Of a stretch of 64,000 nt of DNA, positions 23,086 to 32,772 are shown piece after piece. How positions within the stretch are numbered: position 1 is the first letter of the stretch; every line of letters starts with the position of its first letter. The stretch is taken from positions 1 through 64,000 of the forward strand of contig JALCKY010000007.1 of the NCBI GenBank assembly GCA_022647575.1, in the 5' to 3' direction. The notes under the pieces are model-generated. The model was not told the DNA's origin, ran no database searches, and saw nothing but the letters and a program-made list of their open reading frames with translations. The translations under genes and the position numbers were made by a program. The DNA is from Lachnospiraceae bacterium (lineage in GTDB: Bacteria > Bacillota > Clostridia > Lachnospirales > Lachnospiraceae).

Positions 23086-26000
23086 ATGAAAATCTTTGAC
23101 AATGTCACGGAGATAGTCCGGGACGACATGGAAAAAACAATAAAGCGAAATAGTAAGGTCTCTGTCGCTGCGGCCTGTTTTTCGATGTATGCATATAACG
23201 AGCTGAAGAAGCAGATGGAGAGCATCGATGAATTTCGCTTTATTTTTACCTCGCCGACATTTATTAAGGAAAAAGCCGAGAAGCAGAAACGAGAGTTCTA
23301 CATCCCGAGGCTCTCACGAGAACAAAGTTTGTATGGCACAGAATTTGAAATAAAACTCCGTAATGAGATGACCCAGAAGGCAATTGCAAAAGAATGTGCT
23401 GACTGGATTCGCCGGAAAGCAAAATTCAGATCCAACACGACTGGCGAGAATATGGGCGGCTTTATGGTCGTAGACTCGAAGGACGAACAGACAGCTTATA
23501 TGCCACTGAACGGATTTACAACCGTAGATATCGGCTGCGAGCGTGGAAACAACAGCTACAACATGGTCAACAGCATGGAGGCTCCATTTTCCACGCAGTA
23601 CATTCAGTTGTTTGATACGCTCTGGAATGATAAAGACAAGCTTCAGGATGTCACCGATGTAGTCATCGAAAACATAACGACTGCCTACAATGAGAATTCT
23701 CCTGAGCTGATTTATTTTATTACGCTTTATAATGTGTTCAGCGAGTTCCTTGAAGATGTTTCCGAGGACGTGCTTCCGAATGAAGCGACTGGTTTCAAGC
23801 AAAGCAAGATCTGGAACATGCTTTACGATTTTCAGAAGGATGCTGCTCTTGCTATTATCAATAAGCTCGAAAAGTATAATGGATGCATCTTGGCAGATAG
23901 CGTCGGTCTTGGTAAGACATTCACTGCGTTGGCCGTTGTGAAATACTACGAGAATCGAAATAAATCCGTCCTTGTTCTCTGCCCAAAGAAACTGTCAGAG
24001 AACTGGAACACGTATAAAGACAACTATGTAAATAATCCGATAGCAGCAGACCGCCTTCGCTATGATGTTCTTTTTCATACTGACCTGTCGCGTGATCACG
24101 GCACTTCGAATGGCCTTGACCTCGATCGCTTGAACTGGGGAAACTATGACCTGGTTGTCATTGATGAGTCTCATAACTTCCGAAATGGAGGAGAGGTTTC
24201 AGGAGAGGATCAGAAAGAAAACCGCTATCTGAAGCTTCTGAACAAGGTGGTGCGAGCAGGCGTCCGTACAAAAGTGCTGATGCTGTCTGCAACACCGGTA
24301 AATAACCGGTTCAACGACCTGAAAAACCAGTTGGCGCTTGCTTATGAAGGCATGCCGGAATTGATCGATGAGAAGCTGAATACATCAAAGTCCATCGATG
24401 AAATATTTCGTCAAGCACAGACTGCTTTTAATGCATGGAGCAAACTGCCAATGGAGGCTCGTACTATGGACAGTCTCCTTAAAACGCTGGACTTTGATTT
24501 CTTTGAAGTATTGGATTCTGTTACGATTGCCCGATCCAGAAAGCATATCGAAAAATATTACAACACTGAGAAGATCGGCAAATTTCCGGAAAGACGCAAG
24601 CCTATATCGAAGAGGCCGAGTCTTACGGATCTTCCGACGGCGATAAATTATAACCAGATCTACGAGCAGCTCATGCAGCTGCAGCTTGAGATTTACACAC
24701 CTTCAGCATACATCTTCCCAAGCAAGATGCAGAAATACATCGACCTCACCCATAACAAGGAAAATAACCTGACCCAGTCCGGTCGTGAGGAGGGTATCAG
24801 AAGGCTCATGAGCGTAAACCTTCTAAAGCGACTGGAAAGCTCAGTGGCTTCCTTTAGACTTACGCTTGATCGTATCCGTGCTCTTATAGTCAAAACGATT
24901 GAAGCCATCGACAACTATGAGAAATGCGGAAATGCTGATATCGACATGTATGAGGCAGACACCTCCGATTTCGATATGGAAGATCAGAACACCGATTACT
25001 TTACTGTCGGCAAGAAGGTGAAGATTGATCTTGCCGATATGGACTATAAAAGCTGGCGTGATGTACTGAAGCAGGATGCAGATACGCTTGAGCTCCTGGT
25101 ATTGATGGTTTCTGATATTACACCAGAGCACGATACAAAGCTTCAGACGTTACTGCAGTTGATCTCGCAGAAGATAGAGAATCCTATCAATCCTGGGAAT
25201 AAAAAGGTACTGATCTTTTCAGCTTTTTCGGATACTGCGGAGTATCTTTACAATAACGTTAGCAAATACATCATGCAGAAGTATGGATTAAACTCTGCAA
25301 TGATCAGCGGAACAGTGGATGGCAGGACGACGGTAAAGGGATTGAAAGCTTCCTTCAATAATATATCTGACCTGCTTCTCACCTGTGTCAAAAGATAGAG
25401 ATGTCCTGATGCCGGGCAGCACGAAGGAAATTGATATACTGATTGCCACAGACTGTATTTCTGAAGGACAAAACCTGCAGGACTGTGATTACTGCGTCAA
25501 TTACGATATTCACTGGAATCCGGTGCGTATTATTCAGCGTTTTGGACGAATCGACCGTATCGGTAGCCACAACGCTCAAATCCAGTTGGTAAACTTTTGG
25601 CCGGATTTGGATTTGGATGAATACATTAATTTGAAAGCTCGCGTCGAGACAAGGATGAAGATATCTGTTCTGACTTCCACCGGTGACGATAACCCTATCA
25701 GCCCAGAAGAGAAGGGCGACCTTGAGTATCGTATGCAACAGTTGAAAAAGCTACAGGAAGAAGTTGTTGATATTGAGGATATGTCCACGGGTATTTCCAT
25801 AATGGATCTGGGACTAAATGAGTTCAGACTCGATTTGCTCGAGTATATAAAAAGTCATCCAGATCTGGAGAATAAACCGTTGGGCATGCACGCTGTTGTC
25901 GGGCAGACGGATGAATTGCCGGAGGGCGTGATCTTTGTCCTTAAGAACAGAAACAACGGAGTCAATATCGATAGCCTGAACCGCATACATCCATTCTATA

Positions 26001-26320
26001 TGGTTTACATGGGGATTGACGGCGAAATTGTCTGTGATTACCTGAATCCGAAGAAACTGCTTGATAACATGAGGCTCCTATGTAGAGGAAAGAAGGCGCC
26101 TGTCAAAGCACTGTATGAAAAGTTCGATGAGGAAACGAACGACGGCAGGGATATGGCTGAGATGTCTGCGCTGTTGTCAGAATCTATCAATTCCATTATT
26201 GATACGAAGGAAGAAAGCGATATTGACAGTTTGTTTAAGAGCGGAGGCACTTCAGCTTTGTTATCCAAGGTTTCCGGTATTGATGATTTTGAACTGATCT
26301 GCTTCCTTGTCGTGAAATAA
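23086..26320 (+). pseudogene. PLD/SNF2-type helicase of a DUF4391 defence locus, one frameshift
   Basis: The N-terminal 200 residues resemble a degenerate phospholipase D-like domain (SVAAACFSMYAYNELKKQ). The SNF2/superfamily 2 motor follows: Walker A DSVGLGKTFTA (271-280), DESH (360-363), LSATPVNNRF. The first frame stops at 25398 (CVKR); a second frame from about 25368 continues LTCFSPVSKDRDVLMPG, ATDCISEGQNL and the arginine-finger motif QRFGRIDRIGS. One extra base near 25366 explains the break, because removing it gives NNILTCFSPVSKDRD. The joined protein is about 1077 aa. Such helicases are usually operonic with DUF4391, a methyltransferase and a Res-like subunit. As read, motif VI is lost and the enzyme would be inactive. 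Confidence 0.85.
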
Positions 26321-26332
26321 AAGGAGGAGCTT

Positions 26333-26983
26333 ATGTTGGGATTGCCTAAGTCTACGGAATTCAATAAGCGAATCCCGAAGCAGAAATTTTATGATAACCT
26401 GAACGTCAGCCCTGCGCTAAAACGTAGCTTTATTGACCAAATTAAGGTAATCTACTGGGCAAATAAAATAGCAGCTGCGACGCTGAACCTTGCTGAGGGG
26501 AAAAACGTAACCGAAATAGAGGTATTTGAAGTCCGATTGAATGTGCCTACACTCGACGAAGCCGTTTTGAAACAGATTGATCGTGAGATACCGTATCATA
26601 TTCTGTTTATTCTGGAACACGAGAATAAGTTTCAGGCTTGGATCGGATACAAGGAAGCCGCAGGCTCCGGAACCGCTGCATTTAAGGTCAATAGGTATTA
26701 CCACACGGAATGGCTGCCGGAAAAAGAACTTCCGATAAAACTTGAAGGACTGAACATAGATGTGGTCTATGAGAATTTTGTGAGACAGATAGCTGGAGAA
26801 ACGCTTCAGGGAAGTCATGAGGAATCGCTGAAGGAGTCCGTAGAAAAAGATGAACGAGCCGAGGAGCTGAGAAAGGAAATTGTTAAGTTTCAGGCAAAAA
26901 TAAAAAAAGAAAAACAGCTGAATCGTCAGATGCAGATGAATAAAGAATTGAAACGTTTAAAAAAAGAATTGGAGGAGTTGTGA
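26333..26983 (+). CDS. DUF4391 domain protein
   Basis: The 216-residue protein starts MLGLPKSTEFNKRIPKQKFY with AGGAGG upstream, and contains SPALKRSFIDQIKVIYWANK, EIEVFEVRL and DREIPYHILFILEH, clear DUF4391 signatures. The C-terminal 50 residues are a lysine/glutamate-rich coiled coil. The family is found almost entirely next to the PLD/SNF2 helicase and restriction-type genes, so it is a structural or nucleic-acid-binding subunit of a defence complex. The usual methyltransferase and restriction subunit do not follow here. Its stop abuts the start of the next gene. Confidence 0.9.
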   Translation: MLGLPKSTEFNKRIPKQKFYDNLNVSPALKRSFIDQIKVIYWANKIAAATLNLAEGKNVTEIEVFEVRLNVPTLDEAVLKQIDREIPYHILFILEHENKFQAWIGYKEAAGSGTAAFKVNRYYHTEWLPEKELPIKLEGLNIDVVYENFVRQIAGETLQGSHEESLKESVEKDERAEELRKEIVKFQAKIKKEKQLNRQMQMNKELKRLKKELEEL

Positions 26984-27898
26984 GTGGGAACATTTGAAAT
27001 TACTGCAAAAACAGTACCTGAATGTGAGAATTTTTTGAAAATCCAATGGCCTCAGGAAGAACTGGTTACTATCAATGAGTTAATTTCCAGACATCCTGAT
27101 GCTACTGAAAAAGAAATAGATGACTGCATGGTAGAGTATCGTGGAACAACTAAGCTGCATAAAGCCTTTATAGATGATTATTCCAATCGGGCAAATTCAA
27201 TGCAGTTTGTAAAATTCAATCCGTTTATGATTATTCCGGATCCATCATTGCGTGCATCACTATATTTTATGAAAAAAGCTATGGATTGTCATGGGACAGG
27301 AAGATTTTTCACGATGAAAAGTCTCTTGATATTGGATACAGATTTTAATCTTCCCTGGACTCAAGGATATGTACCGCATTATTTATTCAGATGTACATAC
27401 TTTGGAACTGCGTCAACATGGTATTCAAATACTTTTGACCAACTCCTCCAAGCAGTGTATTGGGCTTATGGCTTATATGCTTCTGTTGAAGACAGAGATG
27501 GCAACAAATATGATGACACATGGGATGCAAAGAAGACAATGACTTATTGCACCTATGAGTTTGTTGTTGGAGAGCTAAAGAAACAAGGATTAACAGATGT
27601 AAAAAAGCAGCTGACTTCCTGTTCAGGAAAGATCGAGGAAGTGCGAACATGGGCTAACTATATAAAGCATAAAGGCGGAATAGACTATAAGTATTCTGAA
27701 CCTGATGACCCATTTCAGGTGTTTTTGGTTCCACTTAGTGAAGAGAATAAAACAAGCGGGCAACTGCCTGACGAAAGATTTGCACTAAAAAATTTCAAGT
27801 CTCCTATTGAAATAGATATTGACGAGAAGCTGCCTGTGCTTGAAAATGTTCATCAGGCCTTGTATGAGTGCATAACAAATATTATTACCCTGTCTTGA
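26984..27898 (+). CDS. Island protein G: unrecognised 304-aa protein, possibly HEPN-like
   Basis: A GTG start directly after the DUF4391 stop, with GGAGGAG upstream, shows coupling to that gene. The protein is soluble, with VRTWANYIKHKGGIDY around residue 225, an arginine-to-histidine stretch within a helix recalling HEPN-type R...H and N-x-x-K-H motifs, though the spacing (seven residues) is outside the usual four to six. It also has a cysteine/aromatic-rich middle (PHYLFRCTYFGTASTWYSN). It takes the place where a methyltransferase would be expected. It may be an effector or a cargo gene; family unknown to me. Confidence 0.6.
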   Translation: MGTFEITAKTVPECENFLKIQWPQEELVTINELISRHPDATEKEIDDCMVEYRGTTKLHKAFIDDYSNRANSMQFVKFNPFMIIPDPSLRASLYFMKKAMDCHGTGRFFTMKSLLILDTDFNLPWTQGYVPHYLFRCTYFGTASTWYSNTFDQLLQAVYWAYGLYASVEDRDGNKYDDTWDAKKTMTYCTYEFVVGELKKQGLTDVKKQLTSCSGKIEEVRTWANYIKHKGGIDYKYSEPDDPFQVFLVPLSEENKTSGQLPDERFALKNFKSPIEIDIDEKLPVLENVHQALYECITNIITLS

Positions 27899-27952
27899 TG
27901 CAGTAAGTAAGCCTCTTCGGTTTTGATAAAAGAAAACCGTGAGCAACGGTTG

Positions 27953-28045
27953 AATGGAATTATTTTTTACGAGAAAAATGGGTTTCATAAAGCAGGATAT
28001 CAAATTACGAAAGGAAAGACTACTGTTCGTTTTGTCTACAAATGA
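27953..28045 (+). pseudogene. GNAT acetyltransferase C-terminal remnant
   Basis: Thirty codons read NGIIFYEKNGFHKAGYQ and continue ITKGKTTVRFVYK before a stop. FYEKNGFHKAGYQ matches the last strand-helix of GNAT N-acetyltransferases (the common YEKNGF motif). No upstream part of the fold is present in any frame between 27898 and 27953, so this is a scar of an earlier gene that was cut away when the island formed. Confidence 0.6.
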
Positions 28046-28203
28046 TTATATACCAAAGAAATTCAAAGCCATTGATAGAATGTCAGTTGGATTTTATGCG
28101 TAAAAACTTAAAAAATCGCATTGTTAAATTTCGATTTTGTTGATATGATTTCAATGGAATAATTGATTTGCAAGTGTTATGCTATATAATATTGGAGAAT
28201 TGA

Positions 28204-29448
28204 ATGATGAAAAAAATAATCAGTATAGTTGCTTTTGGTATTTTATCATTTATACTTGGAGCTGCTTCGGGGGCGATAGTATGGTTGATATTGAAAATAA
28301 TGGATCTTGGCATTGAGTTTTTCTGGACTTGGCTGCCGGAAAAGTTCAACGCTGACGGCAGCCTGATATACTTCATGACGGTATGCCTCATCGGAGGATG
28401 CCTTATAGGTTTGTGGCAGAAAAAATACGGACTGCTTCCAGATGAGCTGCCTGTAGTTTTGGGAAAGATTCACAAAGACGGTAGATACCCATATGATAAT
28501 CTTCATATTCTGGCGGTGTCTGCATTGCTCCCGTTGATCTTCGGCGGGGCATTAGGACCTGAAGCAGGTCTTACCGGCATAATAGCCGGGCTTTGCTGCC
28601 TGGTAGGTGACAGACTCAGGTACAAAGGAGAAAAAGTGGCTGCGCTGGCGGAAACAGGCATGTCCGCTACGCTGGGAGTGATTTTTGGATCGCCGTTATT
28701 TGGAATAATCGACAGCCTTGAACCCGATAATGAAAACGAACATTACAAGGCAAAGCTTGTCGATAAAAAAACCAGAATATTTGTTTATGTGTGCGGAGTA
28801 GCAGGGGGGATGTTGATCGTAAAAGGACTGACTGCAGTCCTTGGCGGCGGAATGGGCCTTTCAAGATTTGACAGAGCACATGGCTACGGCATTGAACAGT
28901 GGAAATGGATAATCCCATTGATACTCGCAGGTATTGCCGGAGCATTTATATATTTGATATTCAATAAGCTGACATCAATGATTGGCAATAAGTTGAAAGA
29001 TCACATAATTGTAAGATGCATGCTTGGCGGAGCGGTGCTTGCTTTGGTAGGCTGGTACGTACCCCTTACAATGTTGTCGGGAGAAACCGATATGGGTACA
29101 ATTATGGCAGATTGGCAGACAATGAGCGTATCGGTGCTTTTCGTTATCGCAGTGTGCAAGCTATTCCTGGTCAATTTCTGCCTGAATATGGGTTGGAGAG
29201 GTGGAAGCATATTCCCTATAATTTTCTCGGGAGTAGCCATTGGATTTGCTTTTGCACTGATGACAGGAATGGATGGGGCATATGCAGTAGCAGTTGTGTG
29301 CGGTGCCATATATGGATATATAATGAGAAAGCCTGTGACAGTTATCGCTGTGCTTCTGCTGTGCTTCCCGGTGACTTATATAGTGCCTCTCGGGATTTCA
29401 GCATTCATAGCGTCCAAAATACCGATGCCACGCTGCCTGGTTGAATAG
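28204..29448 (+). CDS. ClC-family chloride channel/antiporter-like protein
   Basis: A 414-residue integral membrane protein with about ten hydrophobic segments. GGALGPEAGLTGIIAGLC corresponds to the GxEGP-type ion-binding loop of ClC proteins, here GPEAG; GSPLFGIIDSLEP and GWRGGSIFPIIFSGVAIG match the later GxFxP-type region. The family moves chloride or, in some branches, fluoride, often with proton exchange. The sequence departs from the classical GREGP and GIFAP motifs, so the ion is uncertain. The 158 bases upstream are A+T rich and hold no clear gene. It is a single transcription unit. Confidence 0.8.
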   Translation: MMKKIISIVAFGILSFILGAASGAIVWLILKIMDLGIEFFWTWLPEKFNADGSLIYFMTVCLIGGCLIGLWQKKYGLLPDELPVVLGKIHKDGRYPYDNLHILAVSALLPLIFGGALGPEAGLTGIIAGLCCLVGDRLRYKGEKVAALAETGMSATLGVIFGSPLFGIIDSLEPDNENEHYKAKLVDKKTRIFVYVCGVAGGMLIVKGLTAVLGGGMGLSRFDRAHGYGIEQWKWIIPLILAGIAGAFIYLIFNKLTSMIGNKLKDHIIVRCMLGGAVLALVGWYVPLTMLSGETDMGTIMADWQTMSVSVLFVIAVCKLFLVNFCLNMGWRGGSIFPIIFSGVAIGFAFALMTGMDGAYAVAVVCGAIYGYIMRKPVTVIAVLLLCFPVTYIVPLGISAFIASKIPMPRCLVE

Positions 29449-29984
29449 TTGAATGAAATAATTACGAAAGCTAGTATGATACTGACATTTATCCTTGAAT
29501 GCCTTGAGATTCTGCAATACGTTGAGAGAACCTGTAATATAGTATTGTCAAGCCACGCACTTTTCGGTTATAATGATACTCCTGATTTCAGCCTGTGCAG
29601 TAACGGCCATGCTTTTGTTAATCAGCTTTGCGCATAATGGCAGCTTCCCTGCTATTATAAACAAAAAATGTCTGTCAATTCTTAACTCTTTGCCATCAAA
29701 ATATCCTCCTCCATTGACTTTCTATGTAACAAAATGTATATCATTTTTTGCGCAAAAATCACTTTGTATATTTGATTGCTGCATTACCTTACATTCCCAA
29801 AATAATCCGACACATCTTGAGATAAAATATCAAAAAACTCCGCATTGCCCTTTCCAAGTTATTGTTCCATACTGATTTTAGAAGGTAACGAGGCGTTAAA
29901 ACCTTGGCTGCAAAATGCAGAGTCTTCTATTTTTCTGCACTCCTTTGGCCTCTGCACTCCTATAGCAATAACTTTCATTGTATA
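29449..29984. other. A+T-rich gap with no recognisable gene
   Basis: About 540 bases between the ClC gene and the IS21-type element. Short frames occur but none has a ribosome site with a recognisable product. No tRNA, strong terminator or repeat was seen. The base composition matches the accessory island rather than the chromosome to the right. Confidence 0.5.
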
Positions 29985-30090
29985 TTTCGGCCGGAGAGCC
30001 CCGCTTGCACGGACTTTTAGCCCCACCGTCACGGCGGGAGCCCCACACGGCAGGGAGACTGTCGTCTCCCCACCGCTTTTGCCGGCAGAG

Positions 30091-30279
30091 TCAGTTGCCA
30101 GAATCAAATTTTTGCGTCTCAATGGCAATGACCAGACTGGGATGCAGCGTGTCGCCGCTTACGGTAATGTCACTGGTCACGTCCACGAGGGCCTGTGAGA
30201 AAATATTCGGGATTTCAATCGACAGCTCCTCTTGCGGTGAGAAGCTGTCCAGATAGCCCATCAGTCCGGCGACAGTCAT
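30091..30279 (-). CDS. Small passenger ORF of the IS21-type element, 62 aa
   Basis: The frame starts MTVAGLMGYLDSFSPQEELS and contains IFSQALVDVTSDITVSGD. Its ATG overlaps the istB stop by 4 bases, so it is translationally coupled to istB. IS21 elements usually have just istA and istB; a third coupled frame is less common. No motif is recognised. It may aid transposition or be a passenger; alternatively it is an unselected frame. Confidence 0.45.
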   Translation of the reverse strand: MTVAGLMGYLDSFSPQEELSIEIPNIFSQALVDVTSDITVSGDTLHPSLVIAIETQKFDSGN

Positions 30280-31073
30280 CTCACTTCACCCGCCTCAGCA
30301 GCCATTGTCTCCAGACTTTTCAGCCCGTGACGCTCCCGCATCGAGATGGCGCCATCAATGAGGACGTCGTAGGCGTTGTGGACGATGCGGTCCATAATCG
30401 CCTCAGAGATGGGGCTTCGGTCCTCACCACTTGGGTTAATCCGCTCATACCATTCGCTGGTGTCATACTGCGTGCAGAAGATGGTAGAACCACGGCTGCA
30501 CCGGCTCTCAACAATCTCCAGGAGATTGTAGGACTCCTGAGGCGTCAGGCAGCGAATTAGCCACTCGTCCAGAATGAGTAAATCAACTTTCTGGTAAGCT
30601 TTTATGACCTTCTTAAATTCCCCGCCGGCCTGGGCCATACTTAGTTCGTCTAGCAACTCTGGCATGCGGATGTAACGGACGGACTTGTACTTGCGGCAGG
30701 CCGCGTTCCCCAGCGCACAGGCGAGAAACGTCTTGCCACTGCCGGAGGCTCCCTTCAGAATGATGTGGTGACCCTCCTCAATGTATCCGCAGCCTGCGAA
30801 GCGAAGAATCTGAGCCCTGTCAAGATGACGGTCGGCGTGGTACTCAATATCCTCAATCACAGCGCAGGGCGCGGCGAAGCGGGCCTCGTGGATGAAGCGG
30901 ATGAGCTTGTTTTGCTGCCGCCGGTTCCATTCCGCATCAACCACCAGGGAAAGTCGGTCCTCAAAGCCGAGTTGGCTGAAGGAGCCGGGGTCCTTCATCT
31001 GGCGCTCAAACTCCGCAGCCATACCGCTAAAGCGCATGGCCCTCAATGTGTCAACCGTAGACTGGTTACTCAT
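30276..31073 (-). CDS. istB: IS21 helper ATPase IstB
   Basis: The 265-residue AAA+ protein has Walker A KGASGSGKTFLACAL, Walker B LLILDEWLIRC, and the DnaC-like IstB fold ending in SEAIMDRIVHNAYDVLIDG. IstB binds target DNA and activates the IstA transposase. The ATG at 31073 (MSNQSTVDTLRAMRFSGMA) follows a GGAGG-type site and overlaps the end of istA by 8 bases; the frame upstream of it is not IstB-like. The gene is complete, though its partner is truncated. Confidence 0.92.
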   Translation of the reverse strand: MSNQSTVDTLRAMRFSGMAAEFERQMKDPGSFSQLGFEDRLSLVVDAEWNRRQQNKLIRFIHEARFAAPCAVIEDIEYHADRHLDRAQILRFAGCGYIEEGHHIILKGASGSGKTFLACALGNAACRKYKSVRYIRMPELLDELSMAQAGGEFKKVIKAYQKVDLLILDEWLIRCLTPQESYNLLEIVESRCSRGSTIFCTQYDTSEWYERINPSGEDRSPISEAIMDRIVHNAYDVLIDGAISMRERHGLKSLETMAAEAGEVR

Positions 31074-32532
31074 CGGAAGCACCTCCTTTGCGGAAGTAAT
31101 CTGCTCCGCGGGTAATACCATGCTGGACGGAGGACATTGCAGTTGCAGTTGAATCCTCAACAGGAAGCTTGTCCTGTCCGTTTTTCAGGATTGTACTCAG
31201 CGTCCGAATGGAGGGCGTCGAGCTAAAGGACAGCAGCCGCTCACAGGCTTTCTCTAAACGTGCAGAGCCGTAACGCTCCGCCAGCTTTGTCAGGCTGGCA
31301 CAGGCCTTGTAGCCCTGCTCCGCTTCTTTGCCGCCTGTGAGGAAGTACAGGACTACCGCTGCGGTGTGTTCGCCGACGGACTTGCCCCACGCGGTAAAAT
31401 CATCCTCATTGTAGCTCAGGTATTTGCGGTGTTCCGGCGTCATGTGCTCCGGCTTTAATATAGGGTCGCGAAGAGCGACGCGGCTCCTGACGTGCATAGC
31501 AACACGGGTCCCGCGGTAGAAAACCTCAACAGCATTCGGCGTCAGCCGCAGATTTACCGTTTCTCCAATTAGGTCAAACGGTACGGAGTATTTATTCAGA
31601 CCGTCGGAAACGAGATAATCGCTGCCGACCTTCAGGTTCGAAGTCCAGACGGCTGGCTCATAGTCCGTGTTGGGAAGCGGCCGCATATATGGCTGCTCCT
31701 CTGAGAGGTACGCCGTCCGTCGGCTGCCCTCCCGCTTCTGAAACGGCCGGTCATTGAGTTCCTCGAGCTTCTCTGCCACAGCCGCCTGCTCTTCGCGGAT
31801 GGAGAAAAAACGTTCGTTTCGCAGCGCGGCCAGAATCCATGTGGACGCGACCCTCACTGTTCCTTCCGCATGCGGCTTGTCCTTTGGATGCTCAACTCTG
31901 GCCGGAACAATCGCTGTGTCATAGTGCTCGGCCAGTTCCTGATAACTGCGGTTGAGAACGGTTTCGTAGCGCGTGTTGGCGCTCACGCCGGTTTTCAGGT
32001 TGTCCGGAATCAAGAGTCGGGTCACGCCGCCAAAGTAGCTGTAGGCGTGGGCGTGACACTGCAGCCAGCTCTCGAGCCTCATGTCCTCACGCGCCTCCGC
32101 ATAGGCAAAGCCGCTGCAGGGCAGCACGGCAATGAACAGATACGCTTTCGAGATTTCTCCGGTGACCGGGTCCTGAATATCGAGCGTGTTTCCGGCCCAA
32201 TCGACTTCCATGGCGTCGCCGGGCTTGTGCTGGATGCGCATGGTCGCCTTGGTGATTTGCGCCCATTGCCGATATTTCTCGCAGAACTGCGTGTACATGT
32301 ACGGCGCAGTTCCCTCGCGCTCACACCTGCCGCAGTATTCCGTCCAGAGCAGCATCAGGTTCACGCCCGGCCGGGCCAGCTCGCTGTGAATGTCAGCGAA
32401 GTCCGGCATCACATAGGTGACAGCCTTTGCAGTTTTCTCGGGGAAAAGGATGTCCCTAAGCATTTCATTGCTGACGGATTCATCCAGCGGCCACTTGATG
32501 GAGTGTTCAGAATGGATGTCAACAGCCTCAAC
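31066..32532 (-). pseudogene. istA: IS21 transposase IstA, N-terminus missing
   Basis: The frame contains the retroviral-type integrase core: MEVDWAGNTLDIQDP with the first D, LLIPDNLKTGV with the second D, and the HPKDKPHAEGTVR segment with the E, followed by the C-terminal beta-barrel region. The first ATG (32463) gives 465 aa, but clear IstA-like sequence (IKWPLDESVSNEMLRDILF) extends upstream to a TAG at 32533. The usual N-terminal helix-turn-helix of about 50 residues is absent. The catalytic triad is present, but the DNA-binding head is not, so the transposase is probably inactive. Confidence 0.85.
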
Positions 32533-32535
32533 CTA

Positions 32536-32772
32536 TGAAATTGAGAAATGCTGATAAAATGAGCGTTTGCGGGTATTAGTGTACATTGGATATGTTCTGA
32601 TGAACCGAAAAAGCATATCGGTACGTGGAAATAAATCTATCGGAAATCCGCTTGAGATAAGGGAAAATACCCGCGTGGATATATTCCCGCGTACGAACGG
32701 AGCTGACTTTTGCCTGTTCACGGTAACAGGTCAATAATCGGACATCAAGATGGAGCGATCGTGCCACGTTGA
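32536..32772. other. Junction between the truncated IS21 element and the rsmJ-like gene
   Basis: No gene is supported in these 237 bases. Short minus-strand frames exist but match nothing I recognise. The stretch probably contains leftover sequence from the recombination that removed the istA head and the first codons of the rsmJ-like gene. Confidence 0.4.

Larger units (their letters stand above)
29985..32535 (-). mobile_element. IS21-family element, truncated at the transposase 5' end
   Basis: The element holds a small third frame, istB and istA in one minus-strand operon. The left limit (about 29985) is set where G+C-rich element sequence replaces A+T-rich sequence; exact terminal repeats were not found. 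On the right, istA is open only to a TAG at 32533-32535 and lacks its N-terminal helix-turn-helix, so one end is missing and it should no longer move by itself. Confidence 0.7.

Noticed and set aside
24693-24914. A minus-strand frame in the SNF2 helicase gene as a possible antitoxin-like small gene
   Set aside because: It is antisense to coding sequence, has no ribosome site and shows no conserved features.
28204-29448. ClC-like protein as a Fluc-type or riboswitch-controlled fluoride exporter
   Set aside because: The motifs differ from known CLC-F proteins and I saw no fluoride riboswitch in the A+T-rich upstream sequence.
31870-32538. A 222-aa plus-strand frame across the IS21 transposase
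   Set aside because: Antisense shadow of istA, with no ribosome site and no recognisable protein features.
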